Positions 41,729 through 50,726 of a stretch of 64,000 nt of DNA are shown piece after piece (the stretch's first letter is position 1; each line of letters begins with the position of its first letter). The DNA comes from Chitinophaga alhagiae (GTDB lineage: Bacteria; Bacteroidota; Bacteroidia; Chitinophagales; Chitinophagaceae), in NCBI RefSeq assembly GCF_003568665.1, contig NZ_QXMH01000001.1, positions 2,232,001 to 2,296,000 on the forward strand, in the 5' to 3' direction. Position numbers and translations under genes: made by a program. The notes beneath the pieces are model-generated. The model worked only from the letters and a program-made list of their open reading frames with translations. It was not told the origin of the DNA and made no database searches.

Positions 41729-43441
41729 TCAGGCGTATTTACGTTGCCTGATAAACTGGAACACCATGGCAAACAGCAATATGGCGCCTATGGGCAGGGC
41801 AAAAGCCAGTACCTGCCAGAGGGTTTTATCTTTTTTCAGCTTCTCGCCGTCCAGCAGCCGGAGGGTAAGCTCCTTGCTGCGGGTGTCCATAATGGGCGTT
41901 TTGCTGGTGAGGTATTCCATGCTGTTGAGGAAAAACTCCTTGTTGGCAAATACATATTGCGGATTAAATTCATTTACGCCCATTTGCAGCGGCCCTTCTT
42001 TTTGAGAGAGGGCATTGGTCACAATGTCTGCATCGCCCACCACGATCATGCGGTTGAGCGTATCCGCCACTGCCTTGAAAGGCAGGCCGCTGGCGCTTTC
42101 GAGGGCTTGCTGCCGCTCCCGGCTGAGGCGGTGGTTAAAGAGCGAAGGGAAACGCCCTTCCAGCAGCACGGCCACGGGAATGGCGCGTTGCCTGAAATCC
42201 CGCCGGTTGGGCGCTTGCTGCACGCTTTCCAGGCTGATCTGCACCGGGCCGCCAAGGGTGCGGCTATGGTCTGAAGTAGCCAGCAGTATGGTTTTATGGA
42301 TGTTGCCGCCTTTCATGGTATCTATAGAGCTGGCAAACCGGCTCATAATAAGGTCCATGTTCTTTACAATGGGATGGGTGTTGCCGGGCGTGAGCAGGGG
42401 AAAGAACGGGAAGGGGATGGGCCTGATCTGCGGCTTGTCCCCGATATTGCCTACTACGAGGGGGATCATGTCGCTTTGCAGGTCCTGCACCAGGTCAAGG
42501 TTTACCCGGGCGCCGTATTTGAACAGGAGGTCTTCCAGCTGCAGGTTGCGGTCAAAGGCCACAAACTCCCGGCCCCGCAGGCTGTCTGCCGAGGCGGTGA
42601 GGTTATCTATGAACCACAGCACCTTGCCGCCGTTCATCACGTACTGGTCTATTTTCAGCTTGTCTTCGTCTGTAAACGTTTCCAGGGGCCGTACAAACAG
42701 GATGGCGTCAAACTCCCGCGGAATGTGGCTGTCTGCTTTCAGGTTGATGGTGTCTACCTGGTACAGCTCATGCAGGGTTTTAAGGGCGTCGTAAATATTG
42801 GGGCCTTCCGGTTCGCCGTGGCCCAGCATATAGCCCACCAGCGGCCGCTCTGTTTGCTGCAGCTGGTAAATGGCGTTGGCGAATTTATACTCCAGCAGGG
42901 CTACGGAGCTGTTGAGGGCCTGCATGGGGTCCATGCCGCCCTGGCTTTTGAGCAGGTTCACACTGTTCTCCCGGTCTTTGTAGCGGATGGTGGCGCCGGG
43001 GAAGATCAGTTTTTCGGCATAGCTGTCCTGCCCGTTTTCCTGCACCTGCAGGTTGAAAGGCAAAATGCCTTTGGCCATGAGGCTGTCCTGGAAGCTCATG
43101 CGCAGCGAGTCCGGCAGGTTGGTGCCCGGGCTCACAAAGGAGAACCGGATATTTTTGCCGCCATATTCCTGGAACTCTTCCAGCAGCTCGCGCGTGGCGT
43201 CTCCCAACTGGCGGAAACCGGCCGGGTACTGGCCTTTGAGATATACTTCAATGTATACCGGCGCGTCCAGCTGGCGGAGCAGCTGACGGGTAGAGGCTGC
43301 CAGGGTGTAGCGTTTCTCGGCCGTCAGGTCCCAACGGCCGTGTATATACGAAGCCGCCATGTTCAGGGCTATGAGTATGGCTACTACGCCCAGTGTACGC
43401 TGCAGGTATTTTTTCCTTTTTTCCTTTGTAGTAAGTTCCAT
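41729..43441 (-). CDS. gldG: Gliding motility ABC transporter auxiliary protein GldG
   Basis: 570-residue membrane-anchored protein of the GldG family. One N-terminal helix (TLGVVAILIALNMAASYI) is followed by a large periplasmic domain (LTAEKRYTLAASTRQLLRQL, YMLGHGEPEGPNIYDAL, VLWFIDNL) and a C-terminal helix (VLAFALPIGAILLFAMVF). In Flavobacterium johnsoniae GldA, GldF and GldG form an ABC transporter needed for gliding. It follows gldF with a 3-base gap. The ATPase gene gldA is not in the window. Confidence 0.92.
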   Translation of the reverse strand: MELTTKEKRKKYLQRTLGVVAILIALNMAASYIHGRWDLTAEKRYTLAASTRQLLRQLDAPVYIEVYLKGQYPAGFRQLGDATRELLEEFQEYGGKNIRFSFVSPGTNLPDSLRMSFQDSLMAKGILPFNLQVQENGQDSYAEKLIFPGATIRYKDRENSVNLLKSQGGMDPMQALNSSVALLEYKFANAIYQLQQTERPLVGYMLGHGEPEGPNIYDALKTLHELYQVDTINLKADSHIPREFDAILFVRPLETFTDEDKLKIDQYVMNGGKVLWFIDNLTASADSLRGREFVAFDRNLQLEDLLFKYGARVNLDLVQDLQSDMIPLVVGNIGDKPQIRPIPFPFFPLLTPGNTHPIVKNMDLIMSRFASSIDTMKGGNIHKTILLATSDHSRTLGGPVQISLESVQQAPNRRDFRQRAIPVAVLLEGRFPSLFNHRLSRERQQALESASGLPFKAVADTLNRMIVVGDADIVTNALSQKEGPLQMGVNEFNPQYVFANKEFFLNSMEYLTSKTPIMDTRSKELTLRLLDGEKLKKDKTLWQVLAFALPIGAILLFAMVFQFIRQRKYA

Positions 43442-43444
43442 AGT

Positions 43445-44182
43445 TCAACCCTGCCAGATCTTGCGTTCCAGCGACATTTTGGTAAGATAGAGCATCAGCC
43501 CCGTAACGCTCAGGAAATAGATCACGTCCCGGCTGTCTATAACGCCGCGGCTGATCGAATTATAATGGTAACGGATGCCGGCCATTTGCAGGTAATAGTC
43601 TGCCCCGCCGGAAAATACCGGCACTTTGCTTAACGCGTCAAATCCGTTGTAGAATATGTAGCAGGTGAAAATGGCCACCAGAAAGGCCACCACAGCGTTG
43701 CTGCTGAGAGAGGAGGCCCACAGCCCGATAGCGGTGAAGGTGCTGCCCAGCAAAAACAGCCCCACATAGGAGCCGATGATGCTGCCATTGTCCAGCCCGT
43801 TGTTGGTGGCCGCCAGTTGGGACATGGCCAGGTAATAGACCAGGGTGGGGAGCAGCGCTATGATCACAATGGTAATGCAGGCGCAGAATTTCCCTCCAAT
43901 GATCTGCCACCAGGTAACCGGTTTGGTGCTCAGCAGCTCCATGGTGCCGGTTTTAAACTCATCTGCCAGCGAGCGCATGGTGATGGCGGGTATGAGCAGC
44001 AGAAAAATGAGCGGGGCCATTTCAAACAGCCCGTCCAGGTTGGCATAACCGGCATCCAGCAGGCTGGTGTCTGGGTATACGAAAAGGAACAGCCCGTTGG
44101 CCACCAAAAACAGGATGATGGCCACGTACCCGGTAATGCTGCTGAAAAACTGGTGGACCTCTTTTTTAAATATCGCTGACAT
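43445..44182 (-). CDS. gldF: Gliding motility ABC transporter permease GldF
   Basis: 245-residue ABC-2 type permease with six membrane helices. N-terminal MSAIFKKEVHQFFSSITGYVAIILFL and the following MRSLADEFKTGTMELLSTKPVTWWQIIGGKF are typical of GldF. ATG at 44182 is preferred; the open frame to 44191 would need TTG. It is transcribed ahead of gldG and pairs with it in the Gld ABC transporter. The 202-base gap upstream (44192 to the terminator end) is AT-rich near the gene and probably holds its promoter. Confidence 0.92.
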   Translation of the reverse strand: MSAIFKKEVHQFFSSITGYVAIILFLVANGLFLFVYPDTSLLDAGYANLDGLFEMAPLIFLLLIPAITMRSLADEFKTGTMELLSTKPVTWWQIIGGKFCACITIVIIALLPTLVYYLAMSQLAATNNGLDNGSIIGSYVGLFLLGSTFTAIGLWASSLSSNAVVAFLVAIFTCYIFYNGFDALSKVPVFSGGADYYLQMAGIRYHYNSISRGVIDSRDVIYFLSVTGLMLYLTKMSLERKIWQG

Positions 44183-44340
44183 TGCAGACAAATATATAAT
44201 TACCGCTCACGAATTTCGAATTACGGAATAAAAATATTTGTTAATTGATGGGACGTAGGGCGGTAAAGTAAAATAACGGTTCGCACAGGCCGTTGCCGGC
44301 TAACACGGGGCTATAGAAACGTTTTCCCCGAAAGGGCAGA

Positions 44341-44364
44341 AAAAAGCCCGGCCATGGCCGGGCA
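44341..44364 (-). terminator. Rho-independent terminator of the A-type Fe-S carrier gene
   Basis: 18-base perfect palindrome GCCCGGCCATGGCCGGGC (44347-44364); read on the minus strand it is followed by six T. Confidence 0.8.
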
Positions 44365-44393
44365 ATGATATATTCTAGCTGAAAATCAACAAC

Positions 44394-44720
44394 TTATACG
44401 GAAAAACTTTCACCGCAGCCGCAGGTACGCGCGGCGTTGGGGTTGTTGAAATAGAAACCTTTACCGTTCAGGCCTTCGGAAAATTCCAGCGTGGTATTGC
44501 AGAGGTACAGGAAACTTTTCAGGTCTGTTACCACCTTGATACCGTCGTTGTCAAACACCTGGTCTTTGGGTTTAGGCACGTTATCAAAATCCAGCTTGTA
44601 GCTGAGGCCGGAACAGCCGCCGCCTACAACGGATACCCGCAGGAAATAATCCGGGCCCAGGGAGCCGTCTGCCCGCAGGCTTTCCACTTTTTGCCTTGCC
44701 TTGTCACTGATGTATATCAT
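44394..44720 (-). CDS. A-type iron-sulfur carrier (IscA/ErpA/SufA family)
   Basis: 108-residue HesB-like protein that carries or inserts Fe-S clusters. The three conserved cysteines are in VVGGGCSGLSYKL and at the end in RTCGCGESF. Length and the final GCGxSF are typical. The cysteine desulfurase gene starts 122 bases upstream on the same strand, so both act in Fe-S cluster assembly and may be co-transcribed. IscA, SufA and ErpA cannot be told apart from the sequence alone. Confidence 0.92.
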   Translation of the reverse strand: MIYISDKARQKVESLRADGSLGPDYFLRVSVVGGGCSGLSYKLDFDNVPKPKDQVFDNDGIKVVTDLKSFLYLCNTTLEFSEGLNGKGFYFNNPNAARTCGCGESFSV

Positions 44721-44842
44721 GTTATCCTCCTTTCCTTTTTATGGGCCGGGGGCCTGGCCGCCCGTCCGTCTATATTATTATAATTATTAGATGTCAGTTT
44801 TTTGCTTTCCTTGTGCTGCCGGCGGCACGCTGCCGTTGCCCG

Positions 44843-46012
44843 TCAGGGCAGATCTATCCTCAGCTTCCGCTGCATGTCTACCGCTTCCTTCACCGCCCTG
44901 ATGGCGTGGTCTGTCTCCTCCTCCGTGGTGAAACGGCTTACACTGAACCTTAGCGAAGAATGTGCCAGTTCCTCTTCCAGGCCCATAGCTGTCAGTACAT
45001 GGCTGGGCTCGGGCAGGGCGGAGGTGCAGGCTGACCCCGAAGATACGGCAATATCCCGGTTTAGCGCGGTCAGCAGGGCGTTTCCTTCCGTATAGCCAAA
45101 GGCAATATTGGTCACATTCGGCAGCCTGTATGCCGTGGAGCCGTTTACAGACGTGGCCTCCATGGCCAGCAGGCCCTTTTCCAGCCGGTCCCGCAGGGCG
45201 GCCATGCGCGGGGCGTTCACTGCCATTTCGGCACCCGCCAGCTCACAGGCCTTTCCCAGCCCGGCAATACCCGGTACATTGAGCGTACCGGAGCGCATGC
45301 CCCTTTCGTGCCCCCCGCCGTCTATCTGGGCGGCCAGCCGTACCCGCGGCTGCCGGCGGCGTACGTAGAGGGCGCCCACCCCCTTGGGGCCATGCATTTT
45401 ATGGGCGCTGAAGGCCATCAGGTCTATCCCGTCCGCCTCCACATTTACCGGAATTTTACCCATGGCCTGGGTGGCGTCTGTCATCAGCAATACGCCGTGG
45501 CGGCGGGCAATGTCGCTAATAGCGCGGATGGGCTGTATCACACCGGTTTCATTGTTGGCGTACATTACGCATACCAGTATGGTTTGCGGGGTAATGGCCG
45601 CTTCCAGTGCCGCCAGGTCTATCCGCCCCCCGGCATCTACCGGCAGCAGGGTAACGGCGGCGCCCTGTTTTTCCAGGCGCCGGCAGGTGTCCAGCACGGC
45701 CTTGTGCTCGGTTTCCACCGTAACAATATGCCGGCCTTTTGCCGCATAGGCTTCCAACACGCCTTTGATGGCCAGGTTGATGGCTTCCGTTGCGCCGGAG
45801 GTGAAAACGATCTCCTGTTTAACGGCCCCGGCCAGTTGCGCTACCTGCTCCCGGGCAAGGTCTACTGCCTCTTCAGCGGCCCAGCCATAACGGTGGGTGC
45901 GCGAGGCGGCGTTGCCGTAGTGCTCCGTAAAAAAGGGCAACATGGCTGCTACCACGCGCGGATCGCAGCGGGTAGTGGCATTGTTATCCAGGTAAACAGG
46001 CAATTGCAGCAT
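44843..46012 (-). CDS. Cysteine desulfurase (NifS/IscS family)
   Basis: 389-residue PLP enzyme that takes sulfur from cysteine for Fe-S clusters and thiolated cofactors. It has YLDNNATT at the start, [15 protein letters not shown], the catalytic His in [12 protein letters not shown], the PLP lysine in [13 protein letters not shown] and the sulfur-carrying Cys in [17 protein letters not shown]. The longer active-site loop fits group I (IscS/NifS). It is placed with the A-type carrier gene downstream. Confidence 0.93.
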   Translation of the reverse strand: MLQLPVYLDNNATTRCDPRVVAAMLPFFTEHYGNAASRTHRYGWAAEEAVDLAREQVAQLAGAVKQEIVFTSGATEAINLAIKGVLEAYAAKGRHIVTVETEHKAVLDTCRRLEKQGAAVTLLPVDAGGRIDLAALEAAITPQTILVCVMYANNETGVIQPIRAISDIARRHGVLLMTDATQAMGKIPVNVEADGIDLMAFSAHKMHGPKGVGALYVRRRQPRVRLAAQIDGGGHERGMRSGTLNVPGIAGLGKACELAGAEMAVNAPRMAALRDRLEKGLLAMEATSVNGSTAYRLPNVTNIAFGYTEGNALLTALNRDIAVSSGSACTSALPEPSHVLTAMGLEEELAHSSLRFSVSRFTTEEETDHAIRAVKEAVDMQRKLRIDLP

Positions 46013-46110
46013 GCCCCAAAATTACGATATAAGTTCTATTTTTACCCGCGCAGCCGATTGGAACCATTGATGGGGCCATCAATTGCATCTATCACCCAAT
46101 TGTCAGATCT

Positions 46111-46518
46111 ATGTTGAAAGTGGAACATATCGGCATTGCCGTAAAATCACTGGCCACCGCCATCCCTCTTTTCGAAAAACTGCTCAACACCCCTTGCTAC
46201 AAAACGGAAGAAGTGGCTTCCGAAGGCGTTACCACGGCATTTTTCAGGCAGGGCGAATCAAAAATAGAATTGCTGGAAGCCAGTACAGACAGCAGCGCCA
46301 TTGCCCGGTTCATTGAAAAGAAAGGAGAAGGCATGCATCACATAGCGTTTGAGGTGGAAGATATCCATACGGAAATGGAAAGGTTGCAGCAGGAAGGTTT
46401 TGAACTGGTTCACACAACACCCAAACATGGCGCGGATAACAAGCTAGTTTGTTTCCTCCATCCCAAAAGTACCGGCGGCATACTGGTAGAGTTAACGCAG
46501 GAAAGGAAAACCCTGTAA
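46111..46518 (+). CDS. mce: Methylmalonyl-CoA epimerase
   Basis: 135-residue VOC-fold enzyme interconverting (R)- and (S)-methylmalonyl-CoA in the propionate/succinate route. Metal ligands fit: His in VEHIGIAV (residue 6), His in GEGMHHIAFEV and Glu in GGILVELTQE. It acts together with the cobalamin-dependent mutase, whose B12 domain gene lies at 32233-32652. It is a single gene; no terminator immediately follows, and the next strong one is at 46826. Confidence 0.93.
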   Translation: MLKVEHIGIAVKSLATAIPLFEKLLNTPCYKTEEVASEGVTTAFFRQGESKIELLEASTDSSAIARFIEKKGEGMHHIAFEVEDIHTEMERLQQEGFELVHTTPKHGADNKLVCFLHPKSTGGILVELTQERKTL

Positions 46519-46724
46519 ACAGGGCGCCGGCATAAGGCTGTAAATCAGCTACTTGAAAGGGCTGTAGCGCCCGGCCTCCTGCATGTAACAATGGGCGGGA
46601 GCAGCAATTCCCGCACGCCGGGCATGCCGGCGGGAAACCGTACTCCGGAAACCGTGAAGGCCGAAGTGTTCCAAAAACAGTCCTGAAAAAAAATATTCCC
46701 CGGGTTAAACCTTTTATTTAGTTG

Positions 46725-46825
46725 CGCGTTGATATAAGAGTAAGGGCCAGTAAGGATACCTTACTATCAACAGAAAATGCAAGCCTGTGGCTTTTAAGAT
46801 ACTCTAAAGTTGGCATAGGTTATGA
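46725..46825 (+). ncRNA. Candidate structured small RNA
   Basis: In the 343-base gene-free gap between mce and murF. An outer stem AGAGTA (46737-46742)/TACTCT (46800-46805) encloses two perfect hairpins: AGTAAGG-ATA-CCTTACT (46749-46765) and AAGCC-TGT-GGCTT (46781-46793). An alternative stem GTTGATA (46728-46734)/TATCAAC (46765-46771) is also possible. A strong plus-strand terminator follows at 46826-46864, giving a transcript of about 140 bases. It could also be an extended 3' end of the mce mRNA. I do not recognise an RNA family; a 6S-like RNA is one option. Confidence 0.4.
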
Positions 46826-46864
46826 AAACCTGTGAGTTTTTTAACTCGCAGGTTTATTTTTTTA
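46826..46864 (+). terminator. Strong Rho-independent terminator
   Basis: 13-bp stem AAACCTGTGAGTT (46826-46838) with AACTCGCAGGTTT (46843-46855), one G-T pair, then A and a run of eight T. It lies at the 3' end of the convergent murF gene. Confidence 0.85.
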
Positions 46865-48133
46865 TGGCAGTACTTTTTCCATGCCTACGCTGCGGGAGCC
46901 TTTTACCAGTATGTGCGTGTTTTCAAACCCCTGCTGCTCCAGCCATTTTCTGGCATCGTCAGCCGTTTCCATAAAGATGTACGGGTGATTGACCGCGGCA
47001 AACTCGGGGCCTACCAGCACTACAGCTTTCCAGTGCTGTTGCTGCAGCAGGTCTGCCAGCGCCTGGTGCTCTTTTTCACTGTCTTCCCCCAGTTCTTTCA
47101 TGGCTCCCAGTAATAACACCTTTTGGGCCGCTTTTATTGCGGCAAAGTTTTCCACAGCGGCTTTCATGCTGGAGGGATTGGCATTATAGGCATCCATGAT
47201 GAACGTATTGCCGCCCCTTTTTTCTATCTGTGAGCGGTTGTTGGCCGGCACGTATGCTTCTATGGCCGTTTTTATTTTTTGGGCCGGTACGCCAAAATGC
47301 AGGCCTATGGCAATAGCGGCCATTACATTGGGAAAGTTGTAACCGCCCACCAGCCGGGTGTGTATCAGCCCCGTCTGTTCCGTGCCCAGCGCCAGCAGGG
47401 CGCTCCCTTCCACCGGCTTGCCCGTGTAACCGGCGTTGGCGGAACCGTAGGTCACTACTTCGGCAATGCCCTTGCTCATGTCCAGCAGGTAGGGATAATC
47501 CGTGCAAACAAAGGCGGTGCCGTTGGTATCCCGAAGGTAATCATACAGCTCCCCCTTCGCCTTCCGCACACCTTCTTCGCCGCCAAAACCTTCCAGGTGG
47601 GCCTTGCCGATGTTGGTGATAAGGCCATGGGTAGGCAGGGCTACCGTGCAGTACCCGGCAATTTCCCGCTGGTGGTTGGCGCCCATTTCTATAACGGCCA
47701 TTTCCGCATTGGCCGGTATGCCCAGCAGCGTAAGGGGTACGCCGATGTGGTTGTTGAGGTTGCCGGCCGTGGCGTAGGTACGGTAATGTGAGCCCAGTAC
47801 GGTGCGCACCATTTCTTTCGTAGTGGTTTTACCGTTAGTGCCGGTGATGGCTATGAAAGGAATATCAAATTGCTGCCGGTGGCGCCGCGCCAGTTGCTGC
47901 AGGGCGTGCAGCGCGTCGGCGGCGAGCATCATTTTATCAGGCGCCGTGTGGAACGCGGGGTCATCTATCACTGCCAGGGAGGCGCCTGCTTCCAGCGCGG
48001 CCGCGGCATACTGGTTGCCGTTAAAGGTAGGCCCGCGCAGCGCAAAAAAAATATCGCCGGGCTGCAGCTTGCGGGTATCCGTTTGTACGGAAGGATGGGC
48101 CAGGTAATGTTGATATAGCTGTTCAATATTCAC
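46862..48133 (-). CDS. murF: UDP-N-acetylmuramoyl-tripeptide:D-Ala-D-Ala ligase
   Basis: 423-residue cytoplasmic ligase that adds D-Ala-D-Ala to the peptidoglycan precursor. It has the canonical P-loop TGTNGKTTTKEM (about residues 97-108), GNLNNHIGVPLTLL, EMGANHQREI, the NIGKAHLEGFG segment and MDAYNANPSSM. The first codon is GTG at 48133. Because its motifs are standard, this protein is the more likely provider of MurF activity than the fused protein at 38172-40664. It is divergent from the cytochrome-like gene at 48237. Confidence 0.95.
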   Translation of the reverse strand: MNIEQLYQHYLAHPSVQTDTRKLQPGDIFFALRGPTFNGNQYAAAALEAGASLAVIDDPAFHTAPDKMMLAADALHALQQLARRHRQQFDIPFIAITGTNGKTTTKEMVRTVLGSHYRTYATAGNLNNHIGVPLTLLGIPANAEMAVIEMGANHQREIAGYCTVALPTHGLITNIGKAHLEGFGGEEGVRKAKGELYDYLRDTNGTAFVCTDYPYLLDMSKGIAEVVTYGSANAGYTGKPVEGSALLALGTEQTGLIHTRLVGGYNFPNVMAAIAIGLHFGVPAQKIKTAIEAYVPANNRSQIEKRGGNTFIMDAYNANPSSMKAAVENFAAIKAAQKVLLLGAMKELGEDSEKEHQALADLLQQQHWKAVVLVGPEFAAVNHPYIFMETADDARKWLEQQGFENTHILVKGSRSVGMEKVLP

Positions 48134-48236
48134 GGCAGAACGTTTGCCTGCAAAAATAAGGAATGGAATCCCTCATTTTCTTTATTATCTTTCGAAAACA
48201 GGCAACTGTTTATTTTGCAGGTGCGTATACAACCCT

Positions 48237-48626
48237 ATGAAAACTCATCGTATGAAATCATTCCTGACCGGCATTGGTGTTATGACGTGCTGCATTGGTC
48301 ATGTGGCCTGCACTTCCGAGCAGGCGCCAAAGCCGGGCGTTACCGTCAGTTGTGAAAGCACGGTGGTGACCAGTGCGCGGATCTATGCCATCATTCAGGA
48401 AAACTGCACTAACCGCAGTTGCCACCCCGGCGGCAGCTCTCCGCTGGTGGCGGATTTTTCCACCCTGGCCAAACTGAGAACTTACATCAACGCCAATGGC
48501 GCCAACTGGCGCCTGCGGGTAACCGGCCTTACGGCAGACATGCCGCAGTTCAACGGCTACCCCCCGCTGTCTCCCGCCACCCGCGATTCTATTGCCTGCT
48601 GGGTAGACAAGGGAATGCCGGATTGA
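48237..48626 (+). CDS. Secreted cytochrome c-like protein with CX4CH motif
   Basis: 129-residue exported protein. After a signal/lipobox-like region (MKSFLTGIGVMTCCIGHVACTS) it has IIQENCTNRSCHPGGSSP, a CX4CH sequence resembling a haem c site but with four residues between the cysteines where CXXCH has two. The C-terminus LSPATRDSIACWVDKGMPD is the usual last helix of Bacteroidota haem-type domains that end in a W(I/V)DxGxP pattern. It is the first gene of a cluster with a YceI protein and a DUF5777 protein. Haem binding is not proven. Confidence 0.7.
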   Translation: MKTHRMKSFLTGIGVMTCCIGHVACTSEQAPKPGVTVSCESTVVTSARIYAIIQENCTNRSCHPGGSSPLVADFSTLAKLRTYINANGANWRLRVTGLTADMPQFNGYPPLSPATRDSIACWVDKGMPD

Positions 48627-48698
48627 CGGGATGTTTTTTGGAACGAACCGATGAAGGGGACCACGCTCATCATCCCCGCCATCTCAAATTACGATCAG

Positions 48699-49244
48699 AT
48701 GAAACAATTGTTTAGCCTGGCCATCACCTTTCTTCTTTTGGGCCGCCTGGCCGCACAGGATGTATACTCCTGCCGCAACGCCACGCTGGGCTTCTTTTCT
48801 TCCGCACCGCTGGAAGATATTGAGGCCAAAACCAGCCAGGGCGCGTCCGCCATCAACATAAAAACAAAGGCCGTCTATTTTAAAGTGCCCATCAACACCT
48901 TCCAGTTCAAAAAGAAACTGATGCAGGAACACTTCAATGAAAACTACCTGGAAAGCGATAAATACCCGCATGCGGAGTTTAAAGGGAAAATACTGGAAGC
49001 GGTAGACCTTACCCAAAACGGTACTTATCCCGTTACCGTGGAGGGGGCGCTGAACATTCACGGGGTTACCAGAAATTACCGGGAAAAAGGCACCATCACC
49101 GTGCAGAACGGCAAAATAAACGCCACCGCCAAATTCACCGTGCGCGTGGCGGACCACAAGATCAAAATACCCACGCTGGTGGTGAAGAACATTGCGGAAG
49201 TAGTGGAGGTAAGCGTGAACGCAGACTATCAACCCGTCAAATAA
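48699..49244 (+). CDS. YceI-family secreted lipid-binding-like protein
   Basis: 181-residue exported protein with signal peptide (KQLFSLAITFLLLGRLAAQ) and a YceI lipocalin-like barrel: RNATLGFFSSAPLEDIEAKTSQ, INTFQFKKKLMQEHFNENYLESDKYPHAEFKG, NIHGVTRNYREKGTITVQ and IKIPTLVVKNIAEVVEV. YceI-like barrels bind isoprenoids or amphiphiles; the role here is unknown. ATG at 48699 is chosen because it gives the signal peptide directly; the open frame to 48651 adds a non-signal leader. It is 1 base ahead of the DUF5777 gene and belongs to the same cluster. Confidence 0.85.
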   Translation: MKQLFSLAITFLLLGRLAAQDVYSCRNATLGFFSSAPLEDIEAKTSQGASAINIKTKAVYFKVPINTFQFKKKLMQEHFNENYLESDKYPHAEFKGKILEAVDLTQNGTYPVTVEGALNIHGVTRNYREKGTITVQNGKINATAKFTVRVADHKIKIPTLVVKNIAEVVEVSVNADYQPVK

Positions 49245-49245
49245 G

Positions 49246-50184
49246 ATGTACATGAAACATATGCAGCTGCGCATCCTGTCAGCCCTCCTGCTCATAGCCC
49301 CCGCGGCCGTGGCGCAAGACGACCTGGGCGCTATTTTCGGGAAAGATTCCGTTCGGCGGGACCCCGTGATCGCCACTTTCAAAAGCACCCGCATCATCAA
49401 TGCCCAGAGCAATGAGACCCTGGCCCGCGGAGACCTGGATTTCCGCGTGGCGCACCGGTTCGGTGACATGGGCGGGGCAGACGGCGGCAGCGCTACCTTC
49501 TTCGGCATCGATAATTCAACAGATATCCGCATTGCCTTTGAATACGGTATTACAGACCGCCTCACCGCCGGCGTGAGCCGCGCCAAAGGCAGCGGCCATT
49601 TTTCCCAGCTATACGAGGTGCTGGGCAAATTCAAGCTGCTGCAGCAAACCATGGACAACCGGGTGCCGCTGGCCATCACCCTCTTTGGCAACGCGGTGGT
49701 GACCTCCATGAAAAGCAGCCCGGACAAGGAGGCCGTCAGCTATTTCAACAAATTCAGCTCCCGCATGAGCTACACCGCCCAGGCCGTGGTGGCCCGCAAG
49801 TTCGGGGACCGCTTTTCCCTGGCGCTGCTGCCCTCCTACGTACACCGCAACCGGGTGGGGTATATGGACATGAACAACCTGTTTGCCCTGGGTGTGGGCG
49901 GCCGCCTGCGGTTCAGCAAAAGGGTGGCCCTGGTGGTAGACTACTTTGTGCCCTTCCGGGACCAGGCCAGTAAAGATTATTACAAAACGCTCGGCATCGA
50001 GTACTACAACCCGCTGGGCATAGGCGTGGAAATAGAGACCGGCGGCCACGTGTTTCACCTGAACTTCACCAACTCCACCGCCACGCTGGAGAACCAGTTC
50101 ATTCCCGAAACCACCACCTCCTGGCTGCAGGGCCAGTTCCGCTGGGGTTTCAATATTTCCCGCCGGTTTTCCCTGGGGCATTAG
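49246..50184 (+). CDS. DUF5777 beta-barrel protein
   Basis: 312-residue exported protein with signal peptide (MQLRILSALLLIAPAAVAQ). Typical DUF5777 features are STRIINAQSNETLARGDLDFRVAHRFGDMGG, FGIDNSTDIRIAFEYGITDRL and a C-terminal WLQGQFRWGFNISRRFS strand. It is predicted to be an outer-membrane barrel. It starts 2 bases after the YceI stop, so translation is coupled. The set CX4CH protein-YceI-DUF5777 recurs in Bacteroidota and may be an electron-transfer or lipid-related envelope system; no function is established. Confidence 0.85.
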   Translation: MYMKHMQLRILSALLLIAPAAVAQDDLGAIFGKDSVRRDPVIATFKSTRIINAQSNETLARGDLDFRVAHRFGDMGGADGGSATFFGIDNSTDIRIAFEYGITDRLTAGVSRAKGSGHFSQLYEVLGKFKLLQQTMDNRVPLAITLFGNAVVTSMKSSPDKEAVSYFNKFSSRMSYTAQAVVARKFGDRFSLALLPSYVHRNRVGYMDMNNLFALGVGGRLRFSKRVALVVDYFVPFRDQASKDYYKTLGIEYYNPLGIGVEIETGGHVFHLNFTNSTATLENQFIPETTTSWLQGQFRWGFNISRRFSLGH

Positions 50185-50196
50185 TAAATTGCAGGG

Positions 50197-50523
50197 ATGC
50201 ACACCATCCGCTGCAGAATCAAGGAAAACTCCGCCGTGGCCCGGCTGGCCGCCTGGAAAATGAAAAGCGACAATATCGCCATCGTTTTCGGGCGGGTGAT
50301 CCATTTGTACGGGGCCAGCCGTACGCAGTTCCTGGCCAACAAGGCCTGGGTACGGCACGAAGTGCGGCATGTAAGGCAATACCGGCAACACGGTTTCTGG
50401 GTTTTTTTATGGCTGTACCTGGCAGACTGGGTGCGGGTGGGCTATTACAATAACCGCTTTGAAAGGGAGGCCCGGCAGGCGGAGCATAACGCCGGAGAGC
50501 TGGAAGGGGTGGAGATCACCTGA
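50197..50523 (+). CDS. Small HExxH protein, possible metallopeptidase-like domain
   Basis: 108 residues, no signal peptide. The motif HEVRHVRQY (HExxH) near residue 54 is followed about 25 residues later by NRFEREAR, which could provide a third ligand, similar to the short DUF4157-like zincin fold. A hydrophobic stretch (GFWVFLWLYLADWV) lies between. It begins 13 bases after the DUF5777 stop and may be in the same transcript. Catalysis is uncertain because the domain is small. Confidence 0.65.
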   Translation: MHTIRCRIKENSAVARLAAWKMKSDNIAIVFGRVIHLYGASRTQFLANKAWVRHEVRHVRQYRQHGFWVFLWLYLADWVRVGYYNNRFEREARQAEHNAGELEGVEIT

Positions 50524-50726
50524 GTGCGGCCGCCATGGCCGCTGCCCCCACGGGAGGCTTTTCAACGGTTCCGGTGGGCCGGTTGCCGCTCAACCGCCGG
50601 CTTTCATCCCCGCCGGCAATCAATGCTGCGGCAGATACCTAAAGAATCGTTAAAACGGCGCCGGCCCTGGAAAAAAAAGTTACAACGCGGTTATTTTCCT
50701 TATTTTTACGGTAAAGGCGGATCACT

